Below, in pieces: positions 1 to 6,096 of a stretch of DNA of 6,096 bases (the first letter of the stretch is position 1; the number at the start of each line of letters is the position of its first letter). Origin of the DNA: Clostridiales bacterium (lineage in GTDB: Bacteria > Bacillota > Clostridia > Saccharofermentanales > UBA5734); contig DOFA01000230.1 of the NCBI GenBank assembly GCA_003532195.1, positions 329 to 6,424 of the forward strand. The letters are read 5' to 3'. Made by a program: the position numbers and the translations under genes. The notes under the pieces are model-generated. The model was not told where the DNA came from, ran no database searches, and worked only from the letters and a program-made list of their open reading frames with translations.

Positions 1-2885
1 GCCAGTGCCGCCTCAAGCGAAAGTTGTTCCTGCCGCCAGGTGATCAGCCCGTCGTCTGTCGTCGTGCCAAGCAGGCGGGCTCCGACTGCGCGAAGCAGTT
101 CATCAGCCTTGACAGCTGTTTCAGAAACCGCTTGTGATGGGACGGCCAAGATCAGGGCGCCATGATCCGGTACAAAAAGGTCGCTCAGCGGCAAGTCATC
201 CGATATTTTCAGCCCTAGTTTTTCACCAAAGCACATGCGGATCGCCGTAATCACAGCACCGCTTCCCTGCACCACCCCGGCAGCTGATAGCGTTTCGGCC
301 AGCTCCGGTTGTTGCAGCAGGTCGAGATTTTCGAGGAAAGCCTGAGGGTCCGGCAGACTGAATTCGTTGCGGGCCGGAGAGAGCCAGTAAAGTGACTGAC
401 CGGCTGACGGGACGGTTGCGGACCGGACTTGCTTTGCTTTCGTGACAGCCACGGCGAACGCGACCAAAGTCGGGGGCACGTGCAAGTCCCCAAACGAACC
501 GGACATGCTGTCCTTGCCGCCGATCGCCGGAGCCTGGAAGTCAAGCTGTGCCTGGAACGCGCCCAGCAGGGCGGCCAGCGGCTTGCCCCATTTCTCAGCT
601 GTTGTCAGTCGTTCGAAATATTCCTGCAAAGTCAGGCGCGCCTTGCGCGGGTTTCCGCCCATCGCAGCGATCCGGGCCAGAGCGATGGCCACGGCATAAT
701 AGGCACCATGGTAGGGACTGTAGGACGAGAGATAAGGGTCAAAGCCATAGGTCATCAGGGTGCAGGCAGTCGTCTGTCCGTCAAGGACCGGAACAAGGGC
801 AGCCATGCCCTCCTCAGGTGTCAACTGGTACTCTCCGCCAAACGGCATGAGGACCGTGCCGGCGCCGATCGTGCTGTCGAAGCGTTCAGCCAGTCCCTGG
901 CGGGAGCAGGCCTGCAGGCTGCCCAGTATGCCGGTGACTGATTCAGTGAAGCTGCCTGGAACTGCCCCTTCAGGCAATCGGGAAAAGTAGTCGGCATCCG
1001 GATCCGGCAGCGTGACATGTGCCTGGGCCTGCTGCGGTGCCCCATTGCTGTCGATGAACGCCCGTGACAGACTCACAATGGTCTGTCCCTGCCAGCTCAT
1101 GGTCATGCGCGGCTGGTCGGTGACCGTAGCGACTGGAACGGCTTCCAGGTTCTCCCGGTCTGCCGCCTGGAGAAAAGCAGGCACATCAGCTGCCGCCACA
1201 ACAACGGCCATCCGTTCCTGCGATTCGGATATCGCGATTTCCGTGCCGTCGAGACCTTCATATTTTTTCGGAACACGATCGAGATCGATCGCGAGACCGT
1301 CGGCCAGCTCGCCAATCGCGACAGAAACGCCCCCCGCGCCAAAGTCGTTGCAGCGGCGGATCAGGCCGGCGACTGCTGGATCACGGAACAGGCGCTGGAT
1401 CTTGCGTTCGGTCGGCGGATTGCCTTTTTGCACTTCAGAACCGCACAGGGCCAGCGACGTCTCGGTGTGGGCCTTGGATGACCCGGTTGCTCCGCCACAG
1501 CCGTCACGGCCGGTTCGGCCGCCCAGCAGGATGACGATGTCGCCCGGGACTGGCACTTCCCGGCGGATATGGGCGGCTGGTGCCGCGCCGATCACGGCCC
1601 CGATCTCCATGCGTTTGGCCACATATCCGGGGTGGTAGACCTCATCGACCTGTCCAGTGGCCAGGCCGACCTGATTGCCATAGGAACTGTATCCGGCTGC
1701 GGCGGTCGTCGTGATCTTGCGTTGCGGCAGCTTGCCGCGCAATGTCTGGCTGACCGGAACGGTCGGATCGCCGCTGCCGGTCACCCGCATCGCCTGGTAA
1801 ACATAGGATCGTCCGGACAGCGGGTCGCGGATCGCTCCGCCCAAACAGGTGGCGGCGCCGCCAAAAGGTTCGATTTCAGTTGGATGATTATGGGTTTCGT
1901 TCTTGAATTGGATCAGGTATTCCACTTTTTTGCCGTCGACCGGAATGGCGGCTTTAATGCTGCAGGCGTTGATTTCCGCGGACGAGTCCAGGTCGTCCAG
2001 GCGGCCCTGGCGGCGCAGCTCTTTCATGGCCAGAGTGGCCAGATCCATCAGGCAGATTGGTTTTTCCGCCAGCTGGCTGCCATGAACAGCGGCACGGCGA
2101 TCAAGATAAGCTTGCCAGGAAGATTGCAGCTGGCGGCTGAACTGATCCCGGTCCGGGAATTCGACATCAATGATCCGGGTGAGAAAGGTCGTATGACGGC
2201 AATGATCAGACCAGTAAGTGTCCAGAACCCGCAATTCAGTCCAGGTTGGATTCCGGCCTTCGCCGCGAAACCAGTCGCGGACAAACAGCAGATCCGCCAG
2301 AGACATGGCCAGGCCGCCCTCCCGGAGCAGCAAGGATGCGGCGTGATCATCCATGGCAATAAACCCGTCAATCAGAGCGATATCTGCCGGCTGGTCCAAA
2401 TCATCGATTAAGCTGGCCGGCTTGGCCATCTGGGCTTCGCGGCTTTCGACAGGATTGATCAGCCAGCTTTTAATCCGGTTCAGGTCATCCGTTGAGATAG
2501 CGCCGGTCAAAGCATAGACCCGGGCGGTTTTGCACAGCGGCCGTTCCTCGCAAGTTAAAATCTGCAGGCACTGGGCGGCCGAGTCGGCGCGCTGGTCATA
2601 CTGGCCTGGCAGGGCTTCGACGGCAAACATTGCATCCGGAGCGCCGAAATCGGTTGTTTCATCAGCCAGATCGTCGACCGGCGGTTCGGAAAACACCCGT
2701 GTCCGCGCCATCTGATACTGCTGGTCGGTCAGTCCGGAAACATCATATCGGTTGTAGATCCGCAAGCCCTGCAGACCGGATAATCTTAGGTTCTCGCGCA
2801 GATCGCGGAGCAGGCTGCCCGCTTCAATATCAAATCCGGGCTTCTTGACCGCATAAATTCTGCGGACGCTGGATCTGTCGCTCAT
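1..2885 (-). CDS. purL: Phosphoribosylformylglycinamidine synthase, large single-chain form (partial, C-terminus beyond the left edge)
   Basis: Catalyses the fourth step of de novo purine synthesis in the cytoplasm: FGAR + glutamine + ATP to FGAM. I translated it by hand from ATG 2885; the frame stays open to base 1 (961 codons). Motifs in order: TYWSDHCRHTTF (223-234), FKNETHNHPTEIEPFGG (327-343), GGRTGRDGCGGATGSSK (455-471), the CNDFGAGG segment (512-519), SYSPYHGAYYAVAIALARIA (721-740) and APAIGGKDSMSG (785-796). The two Gly-rich repeats are the duplicated AIR-synthase-like halves of large PurL. The wording resembles the clostridial one-chain type, usually somewhat over 1,200 residues, so the C-terminal glutamine amidotransferase domain should lie to the left, outside the window. 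The start is chosen because GAGG (2892-2895) and AAGGA (2897-2901) precede ATG 2885 by 6 and 11 bases. An in-frame ATG at 2897 abuts the AAGG and is less likely. No frameshift is seen. It follows htpG by 73 bases and is not beside other pur genes here. Confidence 0.96.
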   Translation of the reverse strand, partial: MSDRSSVRRIYAVKKPGFDIEAGSLLRDLRENLRLSGLQGLRIYNRYDVSGLTDQQYQMARTRVFSEPPVDDLADETTDFGAPDAMFAVEALPGQYDQRADSAAQCLQILTCEERPLCKTARVYALTGAISTDDLNRIKSWLINPVESREAQMAKPASLIDDLDQPADIALIDGFIAMDDHAASLLLREGGLAMSLADLLFVRDWFRGEGRNPTWTELRVLDTYWSDHCRHTTFLTRIIDVEFPDRDQFSRQLQSSWQAYLDRRAAVHGSQLAEKPICLMDLATLAMKELRRQGRLDDLDSSAEINACSIKAAIPVDGKKVEYLIQFKNETHNHPTEIEPFGGAATCLGGAIRDPLSGRSYVYQAMRVTGSGDPTVPVSQTLRGKLPQRKITTTAAAGYSSYGNQVGLATGQVDEVYHPGYVAKRMEIGAVIGAAPAAHIRREVPVPGDIVILLGGRTGRDGCGGATGSSKAHTETSLALCGSEVQKGNPPTERKIQRLFRDPAVAGLIRRCNDFGAGGVSVAIGELADGLAIDLDRVPKKYEGLDGTEIAISESQERMAVVVAAADVPAFLQAADRENLEAVPVATVTDQPRMTMSWQGQTIVSLSRAFIDSNGAPQQAQAHVTLPDPDADYFSRLPEGAVPGSFTESVTGILGSLQACSRQGLAERFDSTIGAGTVLMPFGGEYQLTPEEGMAALVPVLDGQTTACTLMTYGFDPYLSSYSPYHGAYYAVAIALARIAAMGGNPRKARLTLQEYFERLTTAEKWGKPLAALLGAFQAQLDFQAPAIGGKDSMSGSFGDLHVPPTLVAFAVAVTKAKQVRSATVPSAGQSLYWLSPARNEFSLPDPQAFLENLDLLQQPELAETLSAAGVVQGSGAVITAIRMCFGEKLGLKISDDLPLSDLFVPDHGALILAVPSQAVSETAVKADELLRAVGARLLGTTTDDGLITWRQEQLSLEAAL

Positions 2886-2958
2886 GGCTGGCCTCATCCT
2901 TTCGCTGAAGAGCCGGACTCCATCCGGGCCCAATTCATTTCAACGCGGCTGACTGCGC
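2886..2958 (-). other. htpG-purL intergenic leader with small hairpin and tiny ORF
   Basis: This is a 73-base gap. On the minus strand it holds a short hairpin, CCGGA/TCCGG with a 5-base loop (2913-2927), and no T-tract, so it is not a convincing intrinsic terminator. A 14-codon frame, ATG 2938 to TGA 2894 (MNWARMESGSSAKG), ends 8 bases before the purL ATG and overlaps the purL ribosome binding site, but it has no Shine-Dalgarno of its own. I see no -35/-10 pair worth naming. Read-through from htpG into purL is the simplest reading. Confidence 0.4.
2892..2903 (-). promoter_or_regulatory. Ribosome binding site of purL
   Basis: The minus-strand sequence GAAAGGATGAGG offers two Shine-Dalgarno cores, AAGGA 11 bases and GAGG 6 bases before ATG 2885. 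It decides the start: the other in-frame ATG at 2897-2895 sits inside this site and would have no spacing. Confidence 0.6.
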
Positions 2959-4956
2959 TTAATTCTGACTGCCGGGGCCAGCCAATTTTTCTAAGAGTCT
3001 GGCGCTGCGCTTGAGGAAAGACGCCATATCGTCGGCGGCCAGGGAACCGTGACCGAGCCGGGCCAGGTCGTAGATCTGGCAGGCCAGCAAATCAGCCTGC
3101 TCCTCCTGTCCGGGGATGTCGGCCAGAGCCTGCAGCCGGCTGACCAGAGCCTGGTCCTGGTTAATGATCAGCGTCTGCTGCAGCGGGAACAGGCTGTCAA
3201 TATCTGTTTTGCTGTCGCCGCCGCTGTTCATGCGCTCAAACTGCTTGCGCATTTCCTGCATCCGGCGCGATTCCTCGGACTCCTGGATCATCGCCGGCAG
3301 CGATTCCGCGCCCAGCGCCTGGACTTTCACCTCAAGCTTCTCTTTGCCGGTCGCGCGCCGGAACAGCCCGGCCAATGCCTCAGCCCGGCCGGCGTCGCCC
3401 TCGCTGCCGCCTAATTCGGCGTCCACCCGCTTAAAGTGTTTGCCGTGGTTCTTGTATTCGATAAAGGACATAAAGTGGTTGTCCAATTCATGATCCATGA
3501 CCAGAACTTCCAGGCTCCGGGCTTTGGCCATCTGGATATAAGCCACCTGCTGGCTGGGATCGGTCGTATACAACAGGGTTTCACCGAGATCAGCGAGAAC
3601 TTTATACGAATTGTCCACAGTTTTGTACAGAGCGATATCTTTGACTTTGTCGTAAAATTTCTCTTCGCGCAGCATGCCGTATTTGACGAAAACGCCGATA
3701 TCCTGCCAGTATTTTTCATATTCTGGCCGCTGGTTCTGGAACAGCTGGGTCAATTTGTCGGCGACCTTGCGGATGATGTGGGTGGAAAGCTTGCTGACAT
3801 AATTGTCATTCTGCAGGAAACTGCGGGAAACGTTCAAGGGCAGGTCGGGGCAGTCGATGCAGCCTTTGAGCAAGAACAGGAATTCCGGTATGATCTCCTT
3901 GATGTTGTCGGCGACAAAAACCTGATTGTAGTAAATTTTGATCCGGCCTTCCAAACTTTCGTAGATGTTGTCGGTGCGCGGAAAATATAGGATGCCCTTC
4001 AGATTGAAAGGGTAATCCATGTTCAGGTGGATCCAGAACAGGGGTTCGCGATAATCATGGAAAGTCTTGCGGAAAAATTCCTTGTATTCCTCGTCCGTAC
4101 AATCGCGGGGATTTTTCAGCCACAGGGGCGACACATCGTTGATCGGTTTCGGTTCCGCCGGCGCCCGCGGCGCTTCTTCTTCAATATCAGGTTCGCTTTC
4201 GGACACCTGGTCCTTGCCAGCCTCGCCGGCTGATTCCTTTTTCCTGGCTGCGGCTTCAGCTTTCCTGGCTGCGGCTTCAGCGGCTGCTTTAGCGGCGCTC
4301 TCCGCCCGTTGTGCATCGTCGGCCAAATCCTGGAAATAAATCGGATAAGGCATGAAACTGCAATATTTCTCCAGGATCTCGCGGATCTTGGCGCCGGTCA
4401 GGAACTCCTTCCCCTCCGCAGACAGGGTCAGCGTGACGCGGGAACCCCGGGCAGCGCGATCCGAAGGCCCGAGAACATAAGACATGCCGTCTTCGCTCTC
4501 CCAGCTGGCGGCTTCGGCTCCGGCCTGGAACGATAGCGTGTCGATCCGCACCTTATCGGACACCATGAAAGCCGAATAGAAACCGAGACCGAAATGGCCG
4601 ATAATGCCGCCGCTTTCGGCGCCCTTTTCCTTATATTTTTCGACGAAGTCCATGACACCGGAAAAAGCGATCTGATTGATGTATTTGCGGATCTCATCGG
4701 CGGTCATGCCGATCCCGTCGTCTTCGACTGCCAGGGTTCCGGCGCCGGAATCAAATACGATCCGGATCGACAGCGGCTCATCAGCCGTAAGCTCGGCTTC
4801 GCCGATCTCACCCAGCCGCTTCAGCTTAGAACTAGCATCAGCCGCATTGGAAACCAGCTCGCGCAGAAAGATGTCGCGGTCCGAGTACAGCCATTTGCGG
4901 ATAATCGGGAAAATATTCTCGGTGTTGACCGATACGTTGCCTTTTTCTTGAATCAT
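2959..4956 (-). CDS. htpG: Molecular chaperone HtpG (bacterial Hsp90)
   Basis: ATP-driven cytoplasmic dimeric chaperone, 665 residues, complete. The N-terminal GHKL ATPase domain spans about 1-212: FLRELVSNAADA (30-41) with the ATP-hydrolysis Glu33 and Mg-binding Asn37, DDGIGM (79-84), NQIAFSG (94-100) and GHFGLGFYSAFMVSD (120-134), which is the lid and Gly-rich loop. A charged, Ala-rich linker covers about 213-271. The middle domain starts near PINDVSPLWLKNP (271-283) and includes NVSRSFLQN (375-383), whose Arg377 matches the Arg that contacts the ATP gamma-phosphate. The C-terminal dimerisation domain ends in GPGSQN, with no eukaryotic MEEVD tail. The length is above the 624 of E. coli HtpG mostly because of the linker. 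ATG 4956 has GAGGAGGA 7 bases upstream, inside the end of the preceding aminotransferase gene, which stops only three bases before this start. No CIRCE-type heat-shock inverted repeat is visible upstream, so control is probably through the promoter at 5930-5958. Confidence 0.98.
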   Translation of the reverse strand: MIQEKGNVSVNTENIFPIIRKWLYSDRDIFLRELVSNAADASSKLKRLGEIGEAELTADEPLSIRIVFDSGAGTLAVEDDGIGMTADEIRKYINQIAFSGVMDFVEKYKEKGAESGGIIGHFGLGFYSAFMVSDKVRIDTLSFQAGAEAASWESEDGMSYVLGPSDRAARGSRVTLTLSAEGKEFLTGAKIREILEKYCSFMPYPIYFQDLADDAQRAESAAKAAAEAAARKAEAAARKKESAGEAGKDQVSESEPDIEEEAPRAPAEPKPINDVSPLWLKNPRDCTDEEYKEFFRKTFHDYREPLFWIHLNMDYPFNLKGILYFPRTDNIYESLEGRIKIYYNQVFVADNIKEIIPEFLFLLKGCIDCPDLPLNVSRSFLQNDNYVSKLSTHIIRKVADKLTQLFQNQRPEYEKYWQDIGVFVKYGMLREEKFYDKVKDIALYKTVDNSYKVLADLGETLLYTTDPSQQVAYIQMAKARSLEVLVMDHELDNHFMSFIEYKNHGKHFKRVDAELGGSEGDAGRAEALAGLFRRATGKEKLEVKVQALGAESLPAMIQESEESRRMQEMRKQFERMNSGGDSKTDIDSLFPLQQTLIINQDQALVSRLQALADIPGQEEQADLLACQIYDLARLGHGSLAADDMASFLKRSARLLEKLAGPGSQN
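4240..4281 (-). repeat. Perfect 21-base tandem duplication inside htpG (linker heptad AEAAARK x2)
   Basis: Bases 4240-4260 and 4261-4281 are identical, head to tail. In frame they encode AEAAARK twice (HtpG residues 226-239), in the linker between the ATPase and middle domains. The unit is seven codons, so the copy number can change without shifting the frame. The flanking ESAAKAA and KES residues have similar composition, suggesting older, decayed copies. Confidence 0.9.
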
Positions 4957-4959
4957 TTT

Positions 4960-5895
4960 CTATTCCTCCTCGAAAGCTGTTGTCTTATTGATGCTGCCGT
5001 TTGAGGCAGATGTTCCGGATTGGGCAGATTCAGGCATATTCCGCCGGATTCGGGCCAGGCGGCCGGCGACGTATTCTTCAACGATCGCCTGGTAAGCCGC
5101 ATGAATCCGGCGCAGAAGCGGGTTCTCGGCCGAATTCAGCCGGATGTCCTCAATGGCATTGATTGGCAGGATATCGATCGGCGAAGCGGTCAGGAAAGCT
5201 GTTATGCCATCGTCCGAACGGATGTCGCCCAGCGTCAGCAGGCCCTCTTCCAGGATAGTTCCGGCCGCCTGCAGTGCCTGATGGACATGCTTGCGGGTGA
5301 TGCCCAGCAAGATGCGGCTGTCCGGCGCCGAGAGCACCCTGCTGCCGCGGATGAAAAACAGGTTGGACCGCGATCCCTCAGTCAGAAATCCCCGGCGGTC
5401 GGCCAGCAAGACCTCAAAACAGGGGCCGAAGGGGCCCGGCCTGGCAAAACGGGCGGCGACAGCGGCCTTATAGTCGGCCCGGATGATCTTCGTGTTCGGG
5501 TCTTCCCTTTCCCAGGTCAGGATGCCGGTCGGCACGCCCGCCTGGATCTGCTGCGGCCCGGGATAATAGGACGTCGTCAAATGGATCACCCGCAGCTGTT
5601 CGGTCAGGATCAGCTTCAGGTTGGCGGAAACCAGGCCGCAGGCGGCGATGAGGCGGACGCTTTCCGCGTAGAGCGATTCCGGGATCGGCAAGGCGCCGCG
5701 CACAGAACGGGCCAGCCGCGCCAGATGGTCTTCCCAGAACAGCGGGACACCGCGGGTCACGCGGACAACCTCGTAATACATGACCGGATCGGAGGGCAGA
5801 AACAGAGGCGCCGCCTCCGGGTCGTCGGCCCGGATCAGCCGGCCCTGGACGGATAGATACGCTCCGGCCATTTCGTCAATCAAAGGATACGGCAA
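4960..5895 (-). CDS. Class IV (fold-type IV) PLP-dependent aminotransferase or lyase
   Basis: 311 residues, complete, cytoplasmic. Family marks in order: YYEVVRVTRGVPLFWEDHLARL (two stretches, 40-49 and 50-61), the probable PLP Lys136 in NTKIIRADYK (134-143), LTEGSRSNLFFIRG (171-184) with Glu173 placed to contact the pyridine nitrogen, LLGITRKHVHQAL (196-208) and AFLTASPIDILPINAI (233-248). The family includes branched-chain amino acid aminotransferase (IlvE), D-amino acid aminotransferase and aminodeoxychorismate lyase (PabC). I cannot separate these by eye, so no symbol is given. The start is TTG 5895: a stop codon lies in frame at 5914-5916, GGGAGGA sits 7-8 bases upstream, and the first ATG (codon 9) is too far from that site. 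Residues about 286-311 form a Ser/Asn-rich tail beyond the fold, and its final Glu codons carry the htpG ribosome binding site. Loss or gain of this tail would directly affect htpG translation. Confidence 0.9.
   Translation of the reverse strand: MPYPLIDEMAGAYLSVQGRLIRADDPEAAPLFLPSDPVMYYEVVRVTRGVPLFWEDHLARLARSVRGALPIPESLYAESVRLIAACGLVSANLKLILTEQLRVIHLTTSYYPGPQQIQAGVPTGILTWEREDPNTKIIRADYKAAVAARFARPGPFGPCFEVLLADRRGFLTEGSRSNLFFIRGSRVLSAPDSRILLGITRKHVHQALQAAGTILEEGLLTLGDIRSDDGITAFLTASPIDILPINAIEDIRLNSAENPLLRRIHAAYQAIVEEYVAGRLARIRRNMPESAQSGTSASNGSINKTTAFEEE
4964..4971 (-). promoter_or_regulatory. Ribosome binding site of htpG, inside the end of the upstream gene
   Basis: GAGGAGGA on the minus strand lies 7 bases before ATG 4956. 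It is formed by the last Glu codons (GAG GAG GAA) of the aminotransferase, whose TAG stop (4962-4960) is three bases before the htpG start. Ribosomes finishing the first gene would clear or re-use this site, so translational coupling is likely. Confidence 0.85.
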
Positions 5896-5901
5896 ATCAA
5901 T

Positions 5902-5910
5902 GTCCTCCCT
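5902..5910 (-). promoter_or_regulatory. Ribosome binding site that supports the TTG start at 5895
   Basis: AGGGAGGAC on the minus strand, with GGAGG ending about 8 bases before TTG 5895. This is a strong Shine-Dalgarno at normal spacing, and it is the main reason for preferring the TTG over Met9 at 5871. Confidence 0.85.
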
Positions 5911-5929
5911 GTTTCAAAATCACTGAGAT

Positions 5930-5958
5930 ATTATATCATTGAACCGCCCGAAGGTGAA
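5930..5958 (-). promoter_or_regulatory. Sigma-70/SigA-type promoter of the aminotransferase-htpG unit
   Basis: The minus strand has TTCACC (5958-5953; four of six matches to TTGACA), a 17-base spacer and a perfect TATAAT (5935-5930) preceded by TGA, giving an extended -10 (TGN). Transcription should start near 5924-5923, leaving an untranslated leader of about 28 bases before TTG 5895. A hexamer GGTTCA occurs twice in the same orientation (5960-5955 and 5945-5940), once over the -35 and once in the spacer. It could be an operator, but that is inference. No heat-shock CIRCE repeat is seen. Confidence 0.8.
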
Positions 5959-5992
5959 CCTCTTTTCATTGTTTGATATTTATGCGATATAT

Positions 5993-6096
5993 TCAATATT
6001 TATACATTTTGAACAACCCCCGCACTTGGACAAGATCGTCCGTTTCACCTTGCCGCATCACAAGAGAGGCCCGGTCAACCGTCTGTCCGCTCAGGC
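5993..6096 (-). CDS. C-terminal end of an unidentified protein (partial, enters from the right edge)
   Basis: On the minus strand one frame is open from the right edge to TGA 5995-5993, giving 33 residues that begin LSGQTVDRASLVMRQGE and end RGLFKMYKY. The other two minus frames hit stops almost at once (GCC TGA, and TGA after six codons). The codons used (CTG, CAG, GTC, CGG, GAC) match those of the genes downstream, and the switch to AT-rich sequence coincides with the stop. I do not recognise the family. The fragment is short, and two overlapping plus-strand frames are also open here, so the call is tentative. Confidence 0.45.
   Translation of the reverse strand, partial: LSGQTVDRASLVMRQGETDDLVQVRGLFKMYKY

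Noticed and set aside
429..1638. Several overlapping plus-strand open frames opposite purL
   Set aside because: They overlap one another and the conserved second half of PurL. None has a ribosome binding site or family motif.
1569..2411. Long plus-strand open frame of 280 codons opposite purL
   Set aside because: It lies wholly antisense to purL codons with clear family motifs. Its translation shows no recognisable domain and it has no ribosome binding site. It is a shadow of a GC-rich gene.
2911..2931. Possible intrinsic terminator between htpG and purL
   Set aside because: The stem is five base pairs plus a mismatch and there is no T-tract after it on the minus strand.
3436..3990. Plus-strand open frame of 184 codons opposite htpG
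   Set aside because: It is antisense to the HtpG middle domain. Its hydrophobic look comes from the reverse complement of Lys/Glu/Asp/Asn codons.
5020..5856. Plus-strand open frame of 278 codons opposite the aminotransferase
   Set aside because: It is a mirror of the class IV aminotransferase. Its composition (Arg, Gln, Asp, Gly rich without a pattern) is typical of an antisense shadow.
5944..5956. CC-TTCG-GG hairpin in the promoter spacer as a terminator for the upstream gene
   Set aside because: Only two uninterrupted pairs flank the TTCG, and no T-tract follows on the minus strand.
5973..6006. Possible divergent plus-strand promoter (TTGATA ... TATACA)
   Set aside because: The spacer is 22 bases and the -10 matches only four of six. 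AT-richness alone explains it, and no supported plus-strand gene follows.

Overview
The window reads as a piece of a Firmicutes (Clostridia-like) chromosome. The clues are the single-chain clostridial-type PurL, an HtpG whose middle domain has the wording typical of clostridial homologues (EEYKEFFRKTF, LFWIHLNMDYPFNLKGILYF), strong GGAGG-type ribosome binding sites and a TTG start. Base composition looks moderately GC-rich by eye, with one AT-rich patch at about 5911-6010. Genus cannot be read from the sequence.

Layout: every supported gene lies on the minus strand, so transcription runs from high to low coordinates. From right to left there are four parts. (1) A short open C-terminal tail of an unidentified protein enters at the right edge and stops at 5993. 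(2) A 97-base intergenic gap carries a convincing extended -10 promoter. (3) A three-gene run follows: a fold-type IV PLP aminotransferase/lyase (5895-4960, TTG start), htpG (4956-2959, three bases after the previous stop, with its ribosome binding site inside the last codons of the previous gene) and, after 73 bases, purL (from 2885). (4) purL runs off the left edge with 961 codons visible; its C-terminal glutaminase domain lies outside the window.

How the genes work together: the promoter at 5930-5958 probably drives the aminotransferase and htpG as a tightly coupled pair. purL may be reached by read-through, since I see no terminator and no good promoter in the htpG-purL gap. The three products (amino-acid or folate-type PLP chemistry, Hsp90 chaperone, de novo purine synthesis) do not form an obvious pathway, so this looks like a housekeeping cluster rather than a dedicated system.

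I found no mobile element, CRISPR array, RNA gene or novel multi-gene system. The points most worth a second look are the alanine/charge-rich linker of HtpG, which contains a perfect 21-base tandem duplication, and the translational coupling of the PLP enzyme to htpG. The long plus-strand open frames are shadows of the minus-strand genes.
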